A stretch of DNA of 32,433 bases from Bacteroidota bacterium. Lineage in GTDB: Bacteria > Bacteroidota > Bacteroidia > Bacteroidales > CG2-30-32-10. The DNA is taken from assembly GCA_013377115.1 (NCBI GenBank), contig JACAAW010000024.1, positions 1-32,433 of the forward strand, in the 5' to 3' direction. Of this stretch, positions 32,332-32,433 are shown piece by piece; position 1 is the stretch's first letter; every line of letters begins with the position of its first letter. Below the pieces are notes generated by a model. It did not search any database and had not been told where the DNA came from. It was given only the letters and a program-made list of their open reading frames with translations. The position numbers and the translations under genes are program-made.

Positions 32332-32433
32332 ATAATGTCGTGCCTACAGCACTTAATAATGTTCGAATTCTAATATTCTACCATAATTCCGCTCCTACGG
32401 AGCTTAATTCAGCCTCGATAGAGGCGACATTAT
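32332..32433. repeat. 102-bp inverted-repeat element with four stems (cruciform-like), at the window edge
   Basis: The ends are perfect inverted repeats: ATAATGTCG (32332-32340) and CGACATTAT (32425-32433). Inside are three hairpins: GTGC/GCAC (32340-32352, loop CTACA), GCTCC/GGAGC (32391-32403, loop TAC) and GCCTC/GAGGC (32412-32425, loop GATA). It is far more GC-structured than the surrounding DNA. It resembles a small non-autonomous dispersed repeat (REP- or MITE-like) between genes. No ORF. It may extend past the window. Confidence 0.65.

Noticed and set aside
32332-32433. The structured right-edge element looked like a tRNA (cloverleaf outline and a GTTCGAA stretch at 32361)
   Set aside because: The GTTCGAA is not in a T-arm position, stems have wrong lengths and order, and there is no plausible anticodon arm; a dispersed inverted repeat fits better.

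Overview
The window is AT-rich (about 30% GC by eye) and comes from a member of the Bacteroidota. Evidence for this is the gliding/type IX secretion lipoprotein gldH, three proteins with type IX secretion (T9SS) C-terminal sorting tails, a DUF5686/carboxypeptidase-regulatory barrel protein, the exbB-exbD-exbD-tonB operon, the ftsX-DUF3098-uppP-truB operon, and promoters of the Bacteroidota form (TTG, about 19-21 bp, TAnnTTTG). I cannot name a genus.

Layout. 1-3533 (minus) is a housekeeping operon: holB, ricT, gldH and the N-terminal part of a class A penicillin-binding protein that runs off the left edge. 3609-11204 is a respiratory region. On the minus strand lies a seven-heme cytochrome c with a b-type cytochrome partner. 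Divergent from it on the plus strand are a 19-heme cytochrome fused to a b-type cytochrome, two small lipoprotein cytochromes and a DUF5777 barrel protein. A convergent Fnr-type regulator with a full set of cysteines follows. 11494-16889 holds three DUF2271 proteins (plus strand), each with its own promoter, terminator and T9SS tail, and a convergent ApbE flavin transferase. 16972-22238 (minus) has a catalytic/non-catalytic pair of M16 peptidases and the DUF5686 protein. 22396-25108 (plus) is ftsX-DUF3098-uppP-truB. 25139-30952 (minus) is the TonB energising operon with a PstS-like lipoprotein and a TPR protein. 31271-32302 (minus) is a type I asparaginase, and the right edge is a 102-bp inverted-repeat element that can fold into a four-way junction.

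Main hypothesis (inference). The region 3609-16889 reads as one redox system. Quinol would be oxidised by b-type cytochromes fused or coupled to multiheme cytochromes (an architecture like Geobacter CbcL), passed through lipoprotein cytochromes and possibly a barrel, and handed to secreted DUF2271 proteins. Each DUF2271 protein carries a D-A-T-T-G-A-S-x-T-S stretch matching the consensus at which ApbE attaches FMN through a phosphoester bond, and ApbE is encoded next door. T9SS tails would place these flavoproteins on the cell surface. The sequence TGAT-N4-ATCA, the core of an Fnr box, lies upstream of the fnr-like gene, of all three DUF2271 genes and of the 19-heme cytochrome, suggesting a shared oxygen- or redox-responsive regulon. 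The motif matches, box positions and heme counts are read directly from the sequence; electron flow, flavinylation and surface location are inferred.
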